Assembly (NCBI RefSeq): GCF_033096465.1
Contig: NZ_AP028156.1
Location: 1,816,501-1,880,500 of the forward strand
Direction of reading: 5' to 3'
Length of the DNA stretch: 64,000 nt
Source: Blautia luti
GTDB lineage: Bacteria; Bacillota; Clostridia; Lachnospirales; Lachnospiraceae
In this document: positions 14,633-24,563 of the stretch, piece by piece
Numbering within the stretch: the first letter of the stretch is position 1
How the letters are laid out: each line of letters begins with the position of its first letter
Notes under the pieces: generated by a model
The model's database searches: none
Seen by the model: only the letters and a program-made list of their open reading frames with translations
What the model was told of the DNA's origin: nothing
Translations under genes and position numbers: made by a program

Positions 14633-17600
14633 TTAATTTCCTTTTTTCTTCTTATACCAGATCACGCCGCCAATGCCACAGGCAGAAAGGACTGCCAGAA
14701 GGATCGGAAGCCAGATGTTGGTGCTGTCCCCTGTTTTCGGGCTGTTTCCTGTCGGTGTGCTGCCGGAAGGGGATTTGGTGTTTTTGATCTCTTTTACGAT
14801 CTCGATCACCTTGGTTTTTCCGTCTTTGTATTCAAAGCGGATCTCTTCTTTTTTGCTGCTTAATTCATAACCATTTGGTGCTTTGGTCTCTACCAGGATA
14901 TATTCCACGGTTTTCTCTACTTTTCCATTTTTATAAGTAGCAATCGGAATCTTGCCGCTTGTCGCTGTTCCGGTCTTATCCGTTACCAGTTTTTCTACGA
15001 CTTTTCCGCTTTCCTTTTCACGCAGTTCAAATTCTGCTCCTGAAAGGGCTGCCTTACTGGTGGAATCAGTCTTTTTGATGACCAGTTTTCCATATGGATG
15101 TGCGTCCTTCATTTTGACTTTCTGGACTTTTCCAGTATCTTTTACCGTAAATTTCACATCTTCCGCAATGAGGTATCCATCCGGGGCCTGCTCTTCACGA
15201 AGGGTATATTCGCCTACCGGAAGTTTTTCGACCATATGCGGTTTATCCGTGGACGTCCAGCTTTCAACTTTCTTTCCATCTTTATCCAGGATGATCAGTT
15301 TTGCTCCCGGTACCTCACTGGAATCCGTAATGTCTTTCTTGCTGATTTCCACTTTGGTCACATCATCAAGCATCTGGTGTTTCTGTACTTCTTTTGTGTT
15401 TTCGACGGTAAATTCAATACTTTCCGCAGTCACATAACCATCTGCCGGCTTTGTTTCTGTCATCTTGTATTTCTTTCCTACGATAAGGCCCTTGATGATA
15501 TGTGCTTCCTCTTTGGATACCCATTCATCCACCGTATTTCCATCCTCATCTGTTACCTTTAAGGATGCTCCCGGAAGTTCTTTTTTGTCCGTCAGGTCTG
15601 CTTTGGAAAGTTCTACCGTAGTCTGTTCATCTTCAAAGGTGAACGCATACTCTGCAACACTGGTTCCACTGCCCTGGTACTCAAAAGTGAATTCCTGCGG
15701 TTCCTGGTCTGTCACATAGCCATCCGGGGCGGCAAGTTCCTTAATGTAGTACCTGCTATCAACCGGGAGATCTGCAGCAAACTGGATCTTTCCCTCCTCA
15801 TCTGTGGTCTTCAGTTCGATCAGGGTGTCTTTCGCAAGGAGTACTTTTCCTTTTGAAGATACGATGTCGTCTGCTGCATAGAGGCCAAAGATTGCCCCGG
15901 AAAGTACTTTGTCACTGTCCTTTTCTTTTTTCAGGACTTCCACCTGTACCCTCTGGCGCGCATTCTGCCAGTCGGCACTATAAGTAACCAGAGGTGTATC
16001 CTGGTCACGGTATGTAAGATCCACATATCTTGGTTCATTATCCAGAACGTAGCCATGTGAGGTCTCTTTTTCCACGATGTAATAGCGTCCAAGCGGGAGG
16101 TTATCCATCTGGGCGATGCCATTTCCATCTGTTGTAATGGAGCCGACCAGTTCATCTGCTGCATAATAATCTGCACTTACCCCGTCTGCTGCACGGATGG
16201 CTTCTGCCGCGTAAACATTGAAGGTTACATCAGTCAGGTTTCCAGTCACATAGTTGAACAGGTGCTCGATCATGCCTTTTGCATTGTCAAGAAGGGATAC
16301 GCTGTCTAAGAATTCCCCTTTCTTGTTTACCAGAAGTCTTGCTACCGGGACTTCATCTTCCATTTTGACTTTCTGTACTTCTGCAGTATCAGAGATCGTA
16401 AACTCTACGTCTGTTGCACGTAAGTAGCCATATGGTGCAAGCTCTTCACGCAGAATGTAAGTTTTTCCAACCTGAAGTCGCTTGATCACATGTGGGGAAT
16501 CTTTTACGGATGTCCAGGAATCGATCACGTTGCCATCCTTATCCAGTACACTCATGGAAGCCCCGTCAAGTTCTGTTCCGGTCGTGATATCTGCTTTTGT
16601 TACTTCTACCGTTGTCGGCTGGTTTTTCTTCACGGATTTTAATTTGATCGTTTTTACGTCCTGGCCCTGGTATGTGGCATCAAATTCCAGGATCTCATCG
16701 GAAGATACATAACCCGCCGGCGCCTGCAGCTCTTTCAGATAGTATCTGCCAAGCGGAAGATCCAGCGTAAACGCTGCCTTACCTTTTTCGTTGCTTGTGA
16801 TCTCCTGAAGCAGTGTATCTGCTTTTACGATCACCTTGTCGCCGGAAGAAATCGCTTCTTTATTGTATAATCCAAAGGTTGCACCTTTTAAAGCCTTTCC
16901 GGTCTCGGCATCCTGTTTTTCCACGCTCAGCTCTACTTTCTGGCGTTCATTGGAAAATTCCAGTTTTTCTTCGATCTCAGGTGTGTTCTGATCCTTATAG
17001 ATAAAGGATACTTCCTGGCTGTCTGGATTTAAGACAAATCCGGACGTTGCTTTTGTTTCTTTCACACGGTATTTTCCAAGCGGAAGGTCTTTGATAACAG
17101 CTTCCCCATTTTTATTAGTGGTCACTGTTTTTACCAGGGTATCCTTTGCATAGATCACGTGACGGTTTCCCTGCTCATCCACCTGATGATCCGGTGTGAA
17201 AATATCTTCTGCTGCGTAGATTTCAAATTCTGCCCCTTCCAGGGAAGTTTCTTCGTATACAAAATCCTTTTTAAAGGATTTTAAGGTTTCACCAGATTTA
17301 TGGATCACCAGTTTACCTTTGACCGGATGGTTTTCATAGGTCACGGTAATGATGGCATCCCCGCTGACAGAATCCATCTGATAAGCTGTATTCTTGTCAA
17401 CTTTGATCTCCACATACTGGGTATTCTGGGTGTAGCCATCCGGCGCGCTCACTTCCTCGATCCTGTAATTTCCGCATTTTAAGGATTCCGGAAGGATCAG
17501 GTAACCATTTTCGTCCGTAAAATAGGATTTATGGACAACCGTATTTGGATAGGTCGTTACCTGTTCCACATACTTTTTCGCATCCAGGTCATACACTTTG

Positions 17601-20600
17601 AATTCTGTATTGGCAAGGAGGACCGGCTGTTTGGTCTCATCATCCTGTTTCACGATCTTAAGCTTTGCTTTGAACTCATCGTCCAAAAGGACTCTCCATA
17701 CCTGCGGTGTGCTGCTGTTCTCGGTTACGGTTACGATAAAATCATCTACCGGCATAAAATTATGCGGTGTTGTAGTCTCACGGACAATGTAGCGTCCATA
17801 AGGAATCGGGATGCTGCACGCATAGCCGCGTTCATCGGTAAACATTTCTGTTTTTCCGTCTTCTGTAAGAACGATCGGGGTCGCATTTGTAAAGTCATAA
17901 CTTCCATCGTCCTTTACAGTCAGGCTGCTGATCAGATAAGCAGAGAATCCGGCACCTTTTAAAAGATCCGCATCGGTCTTATCATTATCCGCTGCTTTGA
18001 TCAACTGGAATGGCTGTTTGATCACGTCTTCTTTGGAAACGGTATTTCGTTTTACCGTCTCTACCTGATCTCCTTCGTAGTTACAGTTTACATCATGCTC
18101 CTCTTCGTCCAGAAGATAACCTACTGGAGGCGTGATCTCCTTCAAATAATACTTTCCAAGATACAGATTGCTTACACTTGCTTTTCCCGCTTTATCGGTC
18201 GTCAGGGTAGCTACCTGCTCGTCCTTTTTATAAAGGACTCCGCTCCTGCCATCCGGATGGTTAATGTCTTCCCTTGCATAGAGCCCGTAAATGGCTCCTT
18301 CAAATACGGCATCTCCCTGTGCGCTGTTTCCTGTCTTGCTGTCTTCTTTTACCAGGTCGATCGTTGCATTTACACGTTTATTTGTAAAGGTATAGCTAAA
18401 GTTTACCTTTTCTTCCTTATCATTGGTAAACTTAAAAGTGAAGGTGTAAGTATCCTCACTGTTTCTAAGGTAAAGTTCCGGTGCCTGGATCTCCCGGATG
18501 CTGTAGCTGTAATTGATCGGAAGTTCCGCTTTATAAGAAGCTTTTCCATCGGCTCCGGTCGTTGCTTTTTCGATCAGTGTTCCTTTGGGAACAACGGTCT
18601 TACCATCAACTTTGATATCTTCTGCTGCATACAGCCCGTAGATGCCTCCGGAGAGCGGATTTTTTGTCTCTTCGTCCTGCTTTTCCACACGGACCGCTGC
18701 CTTCTGGCGTTCATTAAAAAAGGTGGCACTGCCGGTCTGCACTTCTACGGTCTGTCCCGCATACACAAGCTCAACCGTCTTGGACTCTCCTTTGCATACA
18801 TAATTATCCGGAGCTTTCATCTCGGTTACTGTGTAGGTGCCAAGATAGAGATCCTTTAACGTAACGCTTCCGTCATCTCCGGTAACCAGATTATCCTTGA
18901 CAAGTGCACCTTTTTTATAGATGAGGGTGCCATCTGCCGCCTTGATATCTGCACCTGCATAAACACTGTAAACGGCTCCTTTCAATTTCCGTTTTTCGTA
19001 GGCAAAGGTCACACCATCTTCCGTGACGGTCGCTCCGGTAAGCACTTCTCCTTCTTTATAAATGGTGAGTGCACCTTTTTGCTCTTTATCCGTTAAGTTC
19101 TTGGAAGCGGTCTGCCCCACGACCAGCTTTACTCCATAGGCTTTCGTATCCAGCACATATCCGGACGGGCCTGAAATCTCACGAAGGTAAACGGTATCCT
19201 GTGTTTTGGTGATCTTTACTTCGGATTCCCCTTTTGCATTTGTTGCCGGCATTTTTTTGATAAGTTTCGTGCAGGCTTCATCTGCATAGATGCCGTAAAC
19301 GGCACCTGCAAGGAGCGCGTTGCTTCCCTTATCTTTTTTGATGATCTTGACCGTTGATTCATCCGGCCAGTCTACCTCCAGGTTCAGCTCCAGTGTATCG
19401 GTATAATATCCAAAGCCGATATCCTGGCTGTTCGCCAGCTTTAAGAGCATGGCATGGAAATTAAGCGGATAGTTGGATGTGATCGCATATTTTCCTTTCA
19501 GGCTTCCAATATTCTGGGTGGTTGCTTTCAGATGGAATTTTTCACCGCCCTTTACGCTCACATTTCCGGTCCCGGTTTTTCCTGTCGTCTCATTTACAAG
19601 GGAGACCCCGTTTTCCAGATGGATCGTGATCACAAAAGCTGCATTTGCCTTCCATGTAAATGTCGGGCTCTGGTTTCCATTTGCAGAAGCACTGAGCCCT
19701 GGTGTCAGTTCCATGGTCGTTGGATCCGGCATCTTTGAAAGGGCTGCCTTGATCTCTTTTAACATGTTTTTGGCAGTTGTCGAAAGGGAGCCGCCAAATC
19801 CGGATTCCCCGTCATATAAATAATCGACCAGATAATGCTGCATTGCACGGGTCTCGGAGGAACAGCCGTATTTTTCCATGATGGATTTGATATTATAGCC
19901 GTTGAATGTGCCGCCCCATCCGGGACCGCCATATCCGTAAAACATGGCCTTCCTTAAATAACGGTCATCGCCGCCTTCATCCAGTTCGACCATATTTTTA
20001 TAAGTCGTTCCACTTGGCGGGGACTGTTTACTGTGCTGCATGCAGTATGCATAGACGGTATAAGTCTTTCCGCCTGCTTTGTAACGGATATACTTATAGG
20101 AATCATTTCCGCCCTGTCCCATAACAGAATCAAACGGATGCAGTTTTCCATCTGAATAATAGTAATAGGTATTAGCTTCAATGTCTGTTGAATCATCCCA
20201 CAAGTCTCCATCGGAAGCTGCCACGGTACTAATACCGCCCTCAGCCTGGTCATATAGCACACTTAATGCAACATCATCTTCCGGCATCTCAAAGCTGAAG
20301 GAATTTGTTCCCTCATCGTAGCTTACTTCTGCATACAGAAGATCTTCGGTATTCTCTGTCTGGTTTGCTTCGACAAGACTTGTTCCCACTGCGATCAGGC
20401 TTCCCTGCGGGATATCACCGGAAAAGTTGACCGTCTCCCCCGTCTGGTAACGTCCGTCCTCGTGGTCCAGTTCAATATTGAATTCATTTCCCTGTACGAT
20501 GTCAACCTGATGGCTTCCATCCTCTGGTTCCTCATCGGAAAATCCTTCTGCTTCCTCTTCTTCTGGCTCCTCCGTTTCTTCCGGCTCTTCCAGAGTTTCC

Positions 20601-21151
20601 GGGGCATCTTCCGGGCTTATGGTCGGGAGGACGGGGTCTGCCTCCGGTTCGTCATCGCCGGTTTCCTGTTCCTGACCGCCATTGGATCCGTCTGTTTCTG
20701 CTTCCCTTGGTGTCACAGTAATGTTTCTGGCAACCAGATAGGCTTCCCCCGATGCGGGCGTAACAAGATATACGCATTTATAGGTCCCCGCATGGTTATA
20801 ATCAAATACAGTCCCGTCTTCCATTGCTGCTTTTTTCAGTTCCACATGGTCTCCGTCAGAGAGTTTCAGTCCTGTAAAATCATTCTGGATATCAAAGGCT
20901 TCCCCTTCGGTAACCATAAGCGCAAGTTCCGGATCAGCAACGGTTTCCTCGATCAGTTCCTCCTCGCTTTTCTCCGTCTGCGTTTCTGTCTGCGTTTCTG
21001 TCTGTACCTCGATCTGCGTCTCGCTCTGTGCGGAAACGCCTCCCACATCAGCGGCGGATACTGCAGAAGCTCCCGTCTGCAAGAGCGTAGTGCAGCACAG
21101 AGCAAAAGCCATCGCACCCGCCATCCATCTTTTCTTCCAGTTTTTTTCCAA
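14633..21151 (-). CDS. Giant SpaA/Cna_B-repeat surface adhesin
   Basis: About 2170 residues. Order: signal peptide (ending near SAVSAADVGG); Glu/Thr/Gln-rich stretch (QTETQTEKSEEE); acidic linker; a thioester-type domain (VYAYCMQHSKQSP for the Cys, RAMQHYLVDYLYDGE as Gln region); then 14 SpaA/Cna_B-like domains of 80-120 residues, each with a GAxFxxY-type start and an E-containing strand such as YYLKELQAPAGYV. It ends with sorting motif SPKTG, a hydrophobic helix and KKKKGN. Isopeptide-forming Lys/Glu pairs are expected in such domains and make protease-resistant stalks. The start is uncertain: GTG 21157 is only 3 nt from AGGAG, while TTG 21151 has 9 nt spacing and is preferred. It lies just upstream of its likely sortase. 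Confidence 0.93.
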   Translation of the reverse strand: MEKNWKKRWMAGAMAFALCCTTLLQTGASAVSAADVGGVSAQSETQIEVQTETQTETQTEKSEEELIEETVADPELALMVTEGEAFDIQNDFTGLKLSDGDHVELKKAAMEDGTVFDYNHAGTYKCVYLVTPASGEAYLVARNITVTPREAETDGSNGGQEQETGDDEPEADPVLPTISPEDAPETLEEPEETEEPEEEEAEGFSDEEPEDGSHQVDIVQGNEFNIELDHEDGRYQTGETVNFSGDIPQGSLIAVGTSLVEANQTENTEDLLYAEVSYDEGTNSFSFEMPEDDVALSVLYDQAEGGISTVAASDGDLWDDSTDIEANTYYYYSDGKLHPFDSVMGQGGNDSYKYIRYKAGGKTYTVYAYCMQHSKQSPPSGTTYKNMVELDEGGDDRYLRKAMFYGYGGPGWGGTFNGYNIKSIMEKYGCSSETRAMQHYLVDYLYDGESGFGGSLSTTAKNMLKEIKAALSKMPDPTTMELTPGLSASANGNQSPTFTWKANAAFVITIHLENGVSLVNETTGKTGTGNVSVKGGEKFHLKATTQNIGSLKGKYAITSNYPLNFHAMLLKLANSQDIGFGYYTDTLELNLEVDWPDESTVKIIKKDKGSNALLAGAVYGIYADEACTKLIKKMPATNAKGESEVKITKTQDTVYLREISGPSGYVLDTKAYGVKLVVGQTASKNLTDKEQKGALTIYKEGEVLTGATVTEDGVTFAYEKRKLKGAVYSVYAGADIKAADGTLIYKKGALVKDNLVTGDDGSVTLKDLYLGTYTVTEMKAPDNYVCKGESKTVELVYAGQTVEVQTGSATFFNERQKAAVRVEKQDEETKNPLSGGIYGLYAAEDIKVDGKTVVPKGTLIEKATTGADGKASYKAELPINYSYSIREIQAPELYLRNSEDTYTFTFKFTNDKEEKVNFSYTFTNKRVNATIDLVKEDSKTGNSAQGDAVFEGAIYGLYAREDINHPDGRSGVLYKKDEQVATLTTDKAGKASVSNLYLGKYYLKEITPPVGYLLDEEEHDVNCNYEGDQVETVKRNTVSKEDVIKQPFQLIKAADNDKTDADLLKGAGFSAYLISSLTVKDDGSYDFTNATPIVLTEDGKTEMFTDERGYACSIPIPYGRYIVRETTTPHNFMPVDDFIVTVTENSSTPQVWRVLLDDEFKAKLKIVKQDDETKQPVLLANTEFKVYDLDAKKYVEQVTTYPNTVVHKSYFTDENGYLILPESLKCGNYRIEEVSAPDGYTQNTQYVEIKVDKNTAYQMDSVSGDAIITVTYENHPVKGKLVIHKSGETLKSFKKDFVYEETSLEGAEFEIYAAEDIFTPDHQVDEQGNRHVIYAKDTLVKTVTTNKNGEAVIKDLPLGKYRVKETKATSGFVLNPDSQEVSFIYKDQNTPEIEEKLEFSNERQKVELSVEKQDAETGKALKGATFGLYNKEAISSGDKVIVKADTLLQEITSNEKGKAAFTLDLPLGRYYLKELQAPAGYVSSDEILEFDATYQGQDVKTIKLKSVKKNQPTTVEVTKADITTGTELDGASMSVLDKDGNVIDSWTSVKDSPHVIKRLQVGKTYILREELAPYGYLRATDVEFTISDTAEVQKVKMEDEVPVARLLVNKKGEFLDSVSLLDNAKGMIEHLFNYVTGNLTDVTFNVYAAEAIRAADGVSADYYAADELVGSITTDGNGIAQMDNLPLGRYYIVEKETSHGYVLDNEPRYVDLTYRDQDTPLVTYSADWQNARQRVQVEVLKKEKDSDKVLSGAIFGLYAADDIVSSKGKVLLAKDTLIELKTTDEEGKIQFAADLPVDSRYYIKELAAPDGYVTDQEPQEFTFEYQGSGTSVAEYAFTFEDEQTTVELSKADLTDKKELPGASLKVTDEDGNTVDEWVSKEEAHIIKGLIVGKKYKMTETKPADGYVTAESIEFTVENTKEVQKHQMLDDVTKVEISKKDITDSSEVPGAKLIILDKDGKKVESWTSTDKPHMVEKLPVGEYTLREEQAPDGYLIAEDVKFTVKDTGKVQKVKMKDAHPYGKLVIKKTDSTSKAALSGAEFELREKESGKVVEKLVTDKTGTATSGKIPIATYKNGKVEKTVEYILVETKAPNGYELSSKKEEIRFEYKDGKTKVIEIVKEIKNTKSPSGSTPTGNSPKTGDSTNIWLPILLAVLSACGIGGVIWYKKKKGN

Positions 21152-21250
21152 GTGCACGTTCTCCTTTCATGATCGCTTTTTTCCCTGCAGTTTTCTTTTG
21201 GTCCGTCTCTTATCTGCATCGCTTTCTCCTTTCTTCCGGCTTTTTCAGCC

Positions 21251-21296
21251 AGATAAAAAGGAAACTGAAAAAAATTCCAGTTTCCCTTTTATCTGA
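21251..21296. terminator. Long hairpin between primase and adhesin genes
   Basis: Eighteen-bp arms (starting CAGATAAAAGGGAAACTG on the minus strand, one wobble pair) around the loop GAATTTTTTT. It lies just after the primase stop and about 100 bp before the adhesin start. There is no clean T-run after the stem, so termination strength is uncertain. Confidence 0.65.
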
Positions 21297-21306
21297 CCAA
21301 ACCATT

Positions 21307-22572
21307 TTATGCCGTCTTCCTGTGTCCTTTTTCCTCTTTTCGAAGGATCCAGTCATCCACGCCTTTGTAGTGTTCCATCCAGGTACCGGATGCATCGGTA
21401 TCCCAGGTGACTCTTTTGCAGGATACATTCAGTTCCTCACAGATCTCATATAGTTTTATACAGCCTTTTCGGATCATGTCCCGTTTTCTGCGCTTTTTGG
21501 GGCATTCTCCATGATACAGATAAATTCCATGTTCACATTGCCGGCACGCACTTTTTTCATCGTGCTTACAGGACAATTCCATCATTTTATCCATGTCGTA
21601 ACATTCGTAAACTCTTTTTAACCCCTGCTCTTTCAGTTTTCGCAAGACAGTTTCCAATCCTTTATGATTGGAAACTCCAGGGACTCCGATATAAGGATTT
21701 CCTGTACACATCCATGCGATCTCTGCCTTTAAGATCCCTTCCGTTACGTAAACCGTGCCATCCTTTATTTTCCCAAACATTCCTGCCGGGCTGCCGCTTG
21801 ATGTGCCTCTTTCTAAGCCGCTGCTGGTAAACCAGAGGTACTTCCGTTCTTTTAAAGGAACATCCAGCCGGATCTGGAATCCTATGATCCGTTCCTTCCC
21901 ATCCCGGACCGGGCAAAGATACCCGTTATTCTTCCTATAAAAAGCAGCTTCCCAGTCACCATCCCGGTTGATGAAAAATCCAGGAACCCCATCCAGGCGA
22001 AATCCCTTTTTTAAGAGCTTTCTGGCAATGGTCACGGAATTCTCATCATCCGTACTTAAAAAACCTCGTTCTTCCATCTGTCTGACCTCATTTAATGTCA
22101 ACCCACGCAGGAGGAGGTTCCTCCGGTGTGTTTCCTTAAGCTTAAGAAAAGTGAGCATTTCCTTATATACATGGTCCCGGTAATCCCATTCCTCTTCCGT
22201 AAGGGAAATGCGTTTCTTTTTAGAAACGATAGAAACGAACCCATTTCGTGTCGTGGACTGCTGTCTTTTATCCGTTCCAGAAAAAGAAAGTTCCTGCTTT
22301 ATCTCCCGGTAGGCTTCTTTATACCGGTTTCTCCCATAAATGCCGGATAGTTCCGCATACAGTGTCAGCATATTTCCGGCTGCCCCGCAATGATAGCAAT
22401 GGTAAACATTTTTCAGTTCTCCATTTTTGCGGATGCAAAAACTGCATTTTCCTCTTAAATCCCCACAAAAAGGACATTCCACCGGAAATTCGTCCTGGTA
22501 AGAATCACTCAGTCTTCGGATTGACAAAAGATCTGCTACTTCTGCGATCGTAAACGATTCTCTGGCATACAT
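21307..22572 (-). CDS. DNA primase-like protein (CHC2 zinc finger plus Toprim/DUF3854)
   Basis: 421 residues. The N-terminal zinc finger has Cys33/36 (CPFC), CSFC and CYHC (59-62), as in CHC2 primases, followed by GAAGNMLTL. The C-terminal half has a Toprim-like fold of the DUF3854 type, with VYVTEGILKAEIA carrying the catalytic Glu and YECYDMDKM the acidic pair. It is shorter than DnaG and lacks the helicase-binding domain. Such proteins are typical of plasmids, phages and integrative conjugative elements, where they prime transferred or replicating DNA. Ribosome site GAGGAGG lies 5 nt before the ATG. It is downstream of the ERF gene in the same transcriptional direction. Confidence 0.85.
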   Translation of the reverse strand: MYARESFTIAEVADLLSIRRLSDSYQDEFPVECPFCGDLRGKCSFCIRKNGELKNVYHCYHCGAAGNMLTLYAELSGIYGRNRYKEAYREIKQELSFSGTDKRQQSTTRNGFVSIVSKKKRISLTEEEWDYRDHVYKEMLTFLKLKETHRRNLLLRGLTLNEVRQMEERGFLSTDDENSVTIARKLLKKGFRLDGVPGFFINRDGDWEAAFYRKNNGYLCPVRDGKERIIGFQIRLDVPLKERKYLWFTSSGLERGTSSGSPAGMFGKIKDGTVYVTEGILKAEIAWMCTGNPYIGVPGVSNHKGLETVLRKLKEQGLKRVYECYDMDKMMELSCKHDEKSACRQCEHGIYLYHGECPKKRRKRDMIRKGCIKLYEICEELNVSCKRVTWDTDASGTWMEHYKGVDDWILRKEEKGHRKTA

Positions 22573-22589
22573 GCCTTCCTCCTCTTCAT

Positions 22590-22616
22590 AAAAGATGGCC
22601 CCGTTCCCGGAGCCAC
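22590..22616 (-). terminator. Weak terminator before the primase gene
   Basis: Six-pair GC stem on the minus strand (GGCTCC / GGGGCC with one wobble) followed by ATCTTTTAT. It lies between the ERF stop and the primase start; partial read-through would be expected. Confidence 0.5.
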
Positions 22617-22636
22617 CTCAAACTATTTCTCTGTTT

Positions 22637-23797
22637 TCAGGCTGCTTTTTGCATTTCCTTTTCATGATCCAAAAGAATCTTCGCAGCTTTCTGTATTTCC
22701 TGATTCTGGCCTTTGTAACGCTGTACCAGCCATTTGATCGTCTGGTAACCTCTGGCATCCTGCATCATTTTCCCAAGAGGGGTTCCGGCATAGACACCAA
22801 AATTGCAGATAACCTTTTCTGCCCATTTCACTTCGTCTTCTGCATCCTCTACGTTATCTATATCCTCTACCGTTTCCTCTGCCGTCTCTTCTGGTGTTTC
22901 TTCCTCTTCTTCTGCATCAAAAGAAATCTCATCATCCTCATCAAATGGAACTTCATCCGTTTCTTCAACTGCACGGAAACCGTCTGCATCCGTCGCGGCA
23001 GTGATTTCCTCATCTACGGAGATTTCCTCGGTCTGAACCGGATCTTCCGCTTTGGTTTCTTCATCGGAAAATTCTTCCAGTCCGCTTTCACTTTCTTCCA
23101 TTCCAAAAGTCATCTGTCCAGGAAGGTTTTCTTCTGTATCCGTCACTGCATATTCCACTTTTACAGTACCTTCTGATATGGCATTTCCATCACGCAGTTT
23201 TTTACGATCCGTTTTCTTTTCCCTGACCGGTTCCGTTTGCTCCTGCTTTGCTGCGGTTTCTTTTCTTTCTGCCTTTTCCTGTTTCTTTTTCGGTTTTTCC
23301 GGTTTTACGGAAGCTTCCTGCTTCGGCATTTCTTCTTTTTCCGTCCCACGCATGTCCGGATCGTCTATTCCAGATGCCTGCATGATGTTGAATTTATTTA
23401 AGAAATAATACTTCAGGCCATACGTCCATGCCGCACCTTTTGCTTTATCCGGTGCTTCATTGGTTCCAATGACATGCAAAAAGCTCCTTACCTTGTCTCC
23501 CGGACGGTCTGCATTGGTCCAGCACAGCTCCAGGTCAGCCTCATATCTCCAGAGTGTTCCCATTTCCTTTAAAAATACGGAATTGCCCTGTTCGTCCATC
23601 TGTGTCGGTCTTTCACTTAAGATGTCAAAATCGACCCCGTATTTATTAAGGGCCGGTGTCAGGCATTCATAAATATCATCCAGTTTTACAAAATCATAAG
23701 TAACGTCCTCACTGTACCGTTTGCGGATCAGCTTCGGCACTTTCTTCCGGATCCTGATCATCTTCTGGTTCAGATTCATGTAATTGTATTTACCCAT
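22637..23797 (-). CDS. ERF-family single-strand annealing protein
   Basis: 386 residues. The N-terminal ~150 residues resemble ERF/Rad52-like recombinases: IYECLTPALNKYGVDFDI early on, then GAAWTYGLKYYFLNKFNI and DDPD, the usual family signature. A long acidic Lys/Glu-rich disordered region follows (about 155-310). A C-terminal helical piece (ARGYQTIKWLVQRY) looks like a small domain found in other ERF-like proteins. ERF proteins anneal complementary DNA strands in phages and conjugative elements. The acidic linker is long for the family. Ribosome site AGGAGG. Confidence 0.8.
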   Translation of the reverse strand: MGKYNYMNLNQKMIRIRKKVPKLIRKRYSEDVTYDFVKLDDIYECLTPALNKYGVDFDILSERPTQMDEQGNSVFLKEMGTLWRYEADLELCWTNADRPGDKVRSFLHVIGTNEAPDKAKGAAWTYGLKYYFLNKFNIMQASGIDDPDMRGTEKEEMPKQEASVKPEKPKKKQEKAERKETAAKQEQTEPVREKKTDRKKLRDGNAISEGTVKVEYAVTDTEENLPGQMTFGMEESESGLEEFSDEETKAEDPVQTEEISVDEEITAATDADGFRAVEETDEVPFDEDDEISFDAEEEEETPEETAEETVEDIDNVEDAEDEVKWAEKVICNFGVYAGTPLGKMMQDARGYQTIKWLVQRYKGQNQEIQKAAKILLDHEKEMQKAA

Positions 23798-23833
23798 ATT
23801 ATTCGTTTCCTCCTGATTTTTTCATTTTTTATA

Positions 23834-24547
23834 CTAAGCAGAACGCGGAAGGCTTACCTCCGGCCCTGTCCCAGTCTTTTTTAACATTTCTTCCATTTCC
23901 TCCCGGATACATCCGATACAGATCTTCTTTTTTGAGATCTCCGGAAGTTTTTCAAGCAGCCACTTCTGGGCGAAAAGCTCTGCTGCCCGCTGTGGGTTGC
24001 TTAAATATTCCAGAAACATCCAATCAGAAAATTCCCACTTCATATCCGCAAAATGAAACTGCGGCTGATAGATCAGATCCTCCGGCCGCTTTCCTTTTTT
24101 AATAAAACGGTCTGCATTTAGCTGGATATAAACCCTGCTGATCTCCGGGATCATCTGTGCAGCTGCATACCCGCCTTTTAACAAAAGTTCATCCCATTGT
24201 TCCCGGATAAGTTTCTTTCCAATGCGGCTTATCTGTGTTTCCAGTTTCGGGATCAGATCCTCACGCACAGGAAAACCAAAATCATCCGGTATCCCGATCG
24301 GCTTCAGAAAAAGATCTTCTGCTTCATAAAGGGAATACTCCGGCATGTGGATCACGGCACACCAGTTCCGGTCTGTTTTTCTGTTTTCCTTTAAACAGTC
24401 AAAGAAAAAGAAACAGTTTCCATATTTTGCCTTTATAAACAGCTGTCCGGAAAATTCTTTTACTTCACAATCCGGCGATTTCAGCCATGCGATCAGTTTT
24501 TCTGCCTCCCTGCTCTCTTTTAACCAATCCGGAAGTTTTCTATCCAT
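23834..24547 (-). CDS. Uncharacterised element protein
   Basis: 237-residue soluble protein starting MDRKLPDWLKESREAEK. No signal peptide, membrane segment or motif I recognise; a C-terminal Cys pair (KKICIGCIREEM) might bind metal. Start ATG 24547 has GGAGG 6 nt upstream; GTG at 24550 is too close to that site. It lies between the ERF gene and another unknown, all in one direction, so it is probably part of the same recombination or transfer transcript. Confidence 0.75.
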   Translation of the reverse strand: MDRKLPDWLKESREAEKLIAWLKSPDCEVKEFSGQLFIKAKYGNCFFFFDCLKENRKTDRNWCAVIHMPEYSLYEAEDLFLKPIGIPDDFGFPVREDLIPKLETQISRIGKKLIREQWDELLLKGGYAAAQMIPEISRVYIQLNADRFIKKGKRPEDLIYQPQFHFADMKWEFSDWMFLEYLSNPQRAAELFAQKWLLEKLPEISKKKICIGCIREEMEEMLKKTGTGPEVSLPRSA

Positions 24548-24563
24548 CACATACCTCCGTAAT

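Noticed and set aside
14633..21151. Many long plus-strand frames inside the adhesin gene
   Set aside because: They lack ribosome sites and read as the reverse of repeated Cna_B domains; the minus-strand protein is complete with signal peptide and sorting signal.
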